Positions 5,846-6,528 of a stretch of DNA of 6,528 nucleotides are shown here, one piece after another. A program made the translations under genes and the position numbers. The first letter of the stretch is position 1. Each line of letters starts with the position of its first letter. Below the pieces are notes generated by a model, which was not told the origin of the DNA, did not search any database, and worked only from the letters and a program-made list of their open reading frames with translations. Origin of the DNA: Verrucomicrobiota bacterium (GTDB lineage: Bacteria > Verrucomicrobiota > Verrucomicrobiia > Limisphaerales > JADLHS01); the NCBI GenBank assembly GCA_004297495.1, contig SCTL01000917.1:1-6528 (forward strand), read 5' to 3'.

Positions 5846-6147
5846 CGCGTTGTGTGTCTCATACTCTCTGACCGAACTGCTGCTCATCCTCCGCCTTCCG
5901 GAAATGCTCCGCAACTCTGGCCCTGATGTCTGTGCGCATGTGAAGTGGAATGTCAGCATGTGGGTCGAGACCCTCGGCACGAATCACGGCGTCAGTGAAT
6001 GCATCAACGTCAGTCGGCGGTGACTCTCGCAGGCGAGCCTGTGCATCGGGTGGCAAACAGAAACCCAGCACTACGCACAACTCGTAGAGCAGCGCTTCAA
6101 CCTGAGCCGATGACATTTGGAAACTCATGGCTTGTGCAGCGGCCTAA
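5753..6147 (-). mobile_element. Complete gene cassette 1 (395 bp)
   Basis: The predicted excisable unit runs from TTAGGC (6147, after the G of GTTAGGC) through the 89-aa gene to the G of R' in the attC (5753). GTTAGGCCGC (5839-5848) and GCGGCCTAAC (6139-6148) form a 10-bp inverted repeat around the gene, which is the core pairing expected for a cassette. Gene plus attC fill the unit with almost no spare DNA. Confidence 0.72.
5859..6128 (-). CDS. Cassette-borne hypothetical protein, soluble, 89 aa
   Basis: MSFQMSSAQVEALLYELCVV starts the protein; LGFCLPPDAQARL and TDVDAFTDAVIRAEGLDP follow, then a basic/acidic helical tail ending EDEQQFGQRV. There is no signal peptide, membrane segment or known catalytic motif; it looks like a small all-helical cytosolic protein. 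I do not recognise a named family. The ATG at 6128 is 20 nt after the cassette boundary at GTTAGGC; an internal ATG at 6116 (MSSAQVEA) is an alternative. Neither has a clear SD, as is frequent in cassette genes. The stop is followed after 13 nt by the R'' box of the attC. Codon use is consistent with a real gene, and position within a cassette supports it further. Confidence 0.8.
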   Translation of the reverse strand: MSFQMSSAQVEALLYELCVVLGFCLPPDAQARLRESPPTDVDAFTDAVIRAEGLDPHADIPLHMRTDIRARVAEHFRKAEDEQQFGQRV

Positions 6148-6185
6148 CATTGGAGGAGGCCACATGCTTTACAGCCTATCTCCAT
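6142..6185 (-). other. Hairpin with GTTAGGC core upstream of cassette 1 (partial attC or attI-like site)
   Basis: On the minus strand GGAGATAGGC (6183-6174) pairs with GCCTCCTCC (6160-6152) as GGAG/CTCC and AGGC/GCCT around a small internal loop, with a 13-nt apical loop. AAT and the R'-type core GTTAGGC (6148-6142) follow. This is the right half of an attC-like fold and the junction where cassette 1 begins. The expected RYYYAAC box on the outer left side is absent (GACGTGA is found instead), so the site is incomplete. It overlaps direct-repeat copy 2. Confidence 0.5.
6168..6185. repeat. Direct repeat, copy 2, right boundary of the cassette block
   Basis: TTTACAGCCTATCTCCAT; partner of 5406-5423, with one mismatch at the fourth base. 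Outside the repeat the flanks (CATGC before, TCACG after) share nothing with those of copy 1. Confidence 0.85.
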
Positions 6186-6238
6186 TCACGTCGCGACTCT
6201 AAAACTGGCGAACTGAATTGGCAAGCAAGGCTTCGGCA

Positions 6239-6528
6239 TCATTGTGGCAATGAGTGTGACGGGCCGCCAATAGAACATCTCGGCGACTCGCCAACTCGTC
6301 CCAGAATATATTTGCCGCCCGCCGGGCATCGCAATCCCCGTAGGTCACCCTTTGGACCTCGTCCAACATAAGGGCGAATGGCGTCCCAAGACGGAGTATC
6401 ATTCGTGGTCTGGCCGTACTCCAGTGCCCACTGCTGCTTTGCCCCATCAATCTGGCGCAGATTATTAACGCATGCGTTTGAGCAGGGTGTCGAACGAGCG
6501 CGTATGAATGCGGGGAGAAACAGCGCAG
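6239..6528 (-). CDS. Pilin/pseudopilin-like protein, C-terminal part (5' end outside window)
   Basis: The minus-strand frame is open from the window edge to TGA at 6239-6241 (95 residues) and contains no start, so it is easily missed. It begins ALFLPAFIRARSTPCS, like the end of the hydrophobic helix of a type IV pilin/pseudopilin (compare the general pattern ...ALPxFxxARxxA). NACVNNLRQIDGAKQQWALE (visible residues 17-36), RCPAGGKYILGR (about 67-78), and CSI near the C-terminus ending HSLPQ follow. The same module terminates the coiled-coil protein at 4543-5202; here it sits behind a pilin-type helix. Such proteins are processed by prepilin peptidase and assembled by type II secretion or type IV pilus machinery, but the leader lies outside the window, so this is inference. 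Its stop is 54 bp from the cassette-block repeat. A 83-aa overlapping frame at 6199-6450 is a shadow. Confidence 0.85.
   Translation of the reverse strand, partial: ALFLPAFIRARSTPCSNACVNNLRQIDGAKQQWALEYGQTTNDTPSWDAIRPYVGRGPKGDLRGLRCPAGGKYILGRVGESPRCSIGGPSHSLPQ

Larger units (their letters stand above)
5406..6185 (-). mobile_element. Two-cassette integron-like block without integrase (CALIN-like), bounded by 18-bp direct repeats
   Basis: Reading the minus strand: repeat copy 2, a hairpin ending in GTTAGGC, the 89-aa gene, a 99-nt attC, the 102-aa gene, a GTCTAAT half-site, repeat copy 1. Both genes point the same way and start 12-20 nt after a GTTRRRY core, the layout of integron gene cassettes, which are moved by the tyrosine recombinase IntI at attC sites. 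No intI or other recombinase is encoded in the window, so this is either a stranded cassette cluster or the edge of a larger array. Base composition looks less GC-biased than the flanking housekeeping genes. Cassette identity rests mainly on the attC at 5747-5845; the meaning of the flanking repeats is inferred. Confidence 0.72.

Noticed and set aside
6199..6450. 83-aa minus-strand frame near the right edge
   Set aside because: It overlaps, in another frame, the pilin-like module frame 6239-6528, whose translation matches the paralogue at 4543-5202 almost word for word; the 83-aa frame has no similarity to anything here.
1..6528. CRISPR array or riboswitch
   Set aside because: No regularly spaced repeats, cas-like frames or recognisable aptamer consensus were found in the intergenic stretches.

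Overview
The window looks like chromosomal DNA of a high-GC, free-living Verrucomicrobiota bacterium, probably of the Pedosphaera/Limisphaerales type. This is inferred from gene style, not from a marker gene: a Thr/Asn-rich Ig-repeat surface protein with a typical verrucomicrobial C-terminal module, an animal-type short transketolase, proteins carrying a pilin-like module with an NACxNxLRQIDGAKQQWALE signature, and a GGTAGGGACGCG-type intergenic palindrome.

Left part (1-4293). The 3' portion of a large secreted Ig/ConA-like protein on the + strand converges with a minus-strand group. Read on the minus strand, this group is a complete ThDP-dependent transketolase (613 aa), a strong intrinsic terminator, a YqgE/AlgH-family protein, and a 76-aa FlbD-like protein. 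The last two probably form a separate small operon.

Middle part (4294-5305). A 249-bp intergenic stretch holds a short perfect hairpin and a 26-bp-arm inverted repeat of MITE/REP type. After it come a minus-strand membrane-anchored coiled-coil protein that ends in a pilin-like C-terminal module, and just upstream of that gene a tRNA-Arg(CCG) with encoded CCA.

Right part (5306-6528). This is the unusual section. Two small minus-strand genes (102 and 89 aa) are organised as integron gene cassettes. Each start codon lies 12-20 nt after a GTTRRRY core, and a 99-nt imperfect palindrome with RYYYAAC and GTTRRRY ends (an attC site) lies between the genes. No integrase is visible, so the block resembles a CALIN (attC cluster lacking an integrase). 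An 18-bp direct repeat (17/18 identical) brackets the two-cassette block. Joining the block's outer ends through one copy of this repeat would rebuild a compact second attC-like hairpin, as if the block had entered or could leave as a two-cassette circle through that repeat. To its right is the 3' part of a pilin/pseudopilin-like gene (6239-6528), which runs off the window and has no ATG inside it. Its C-terminal module is paralogous to that of the coiled-coil protein on the other side of the block.

The main metabolic gene is transketolase (pentose-phosphate pathway). The pilin-module proteins and the Ig-protein suggest envelope or surface functions. The cassette genes have no function I can recognise.
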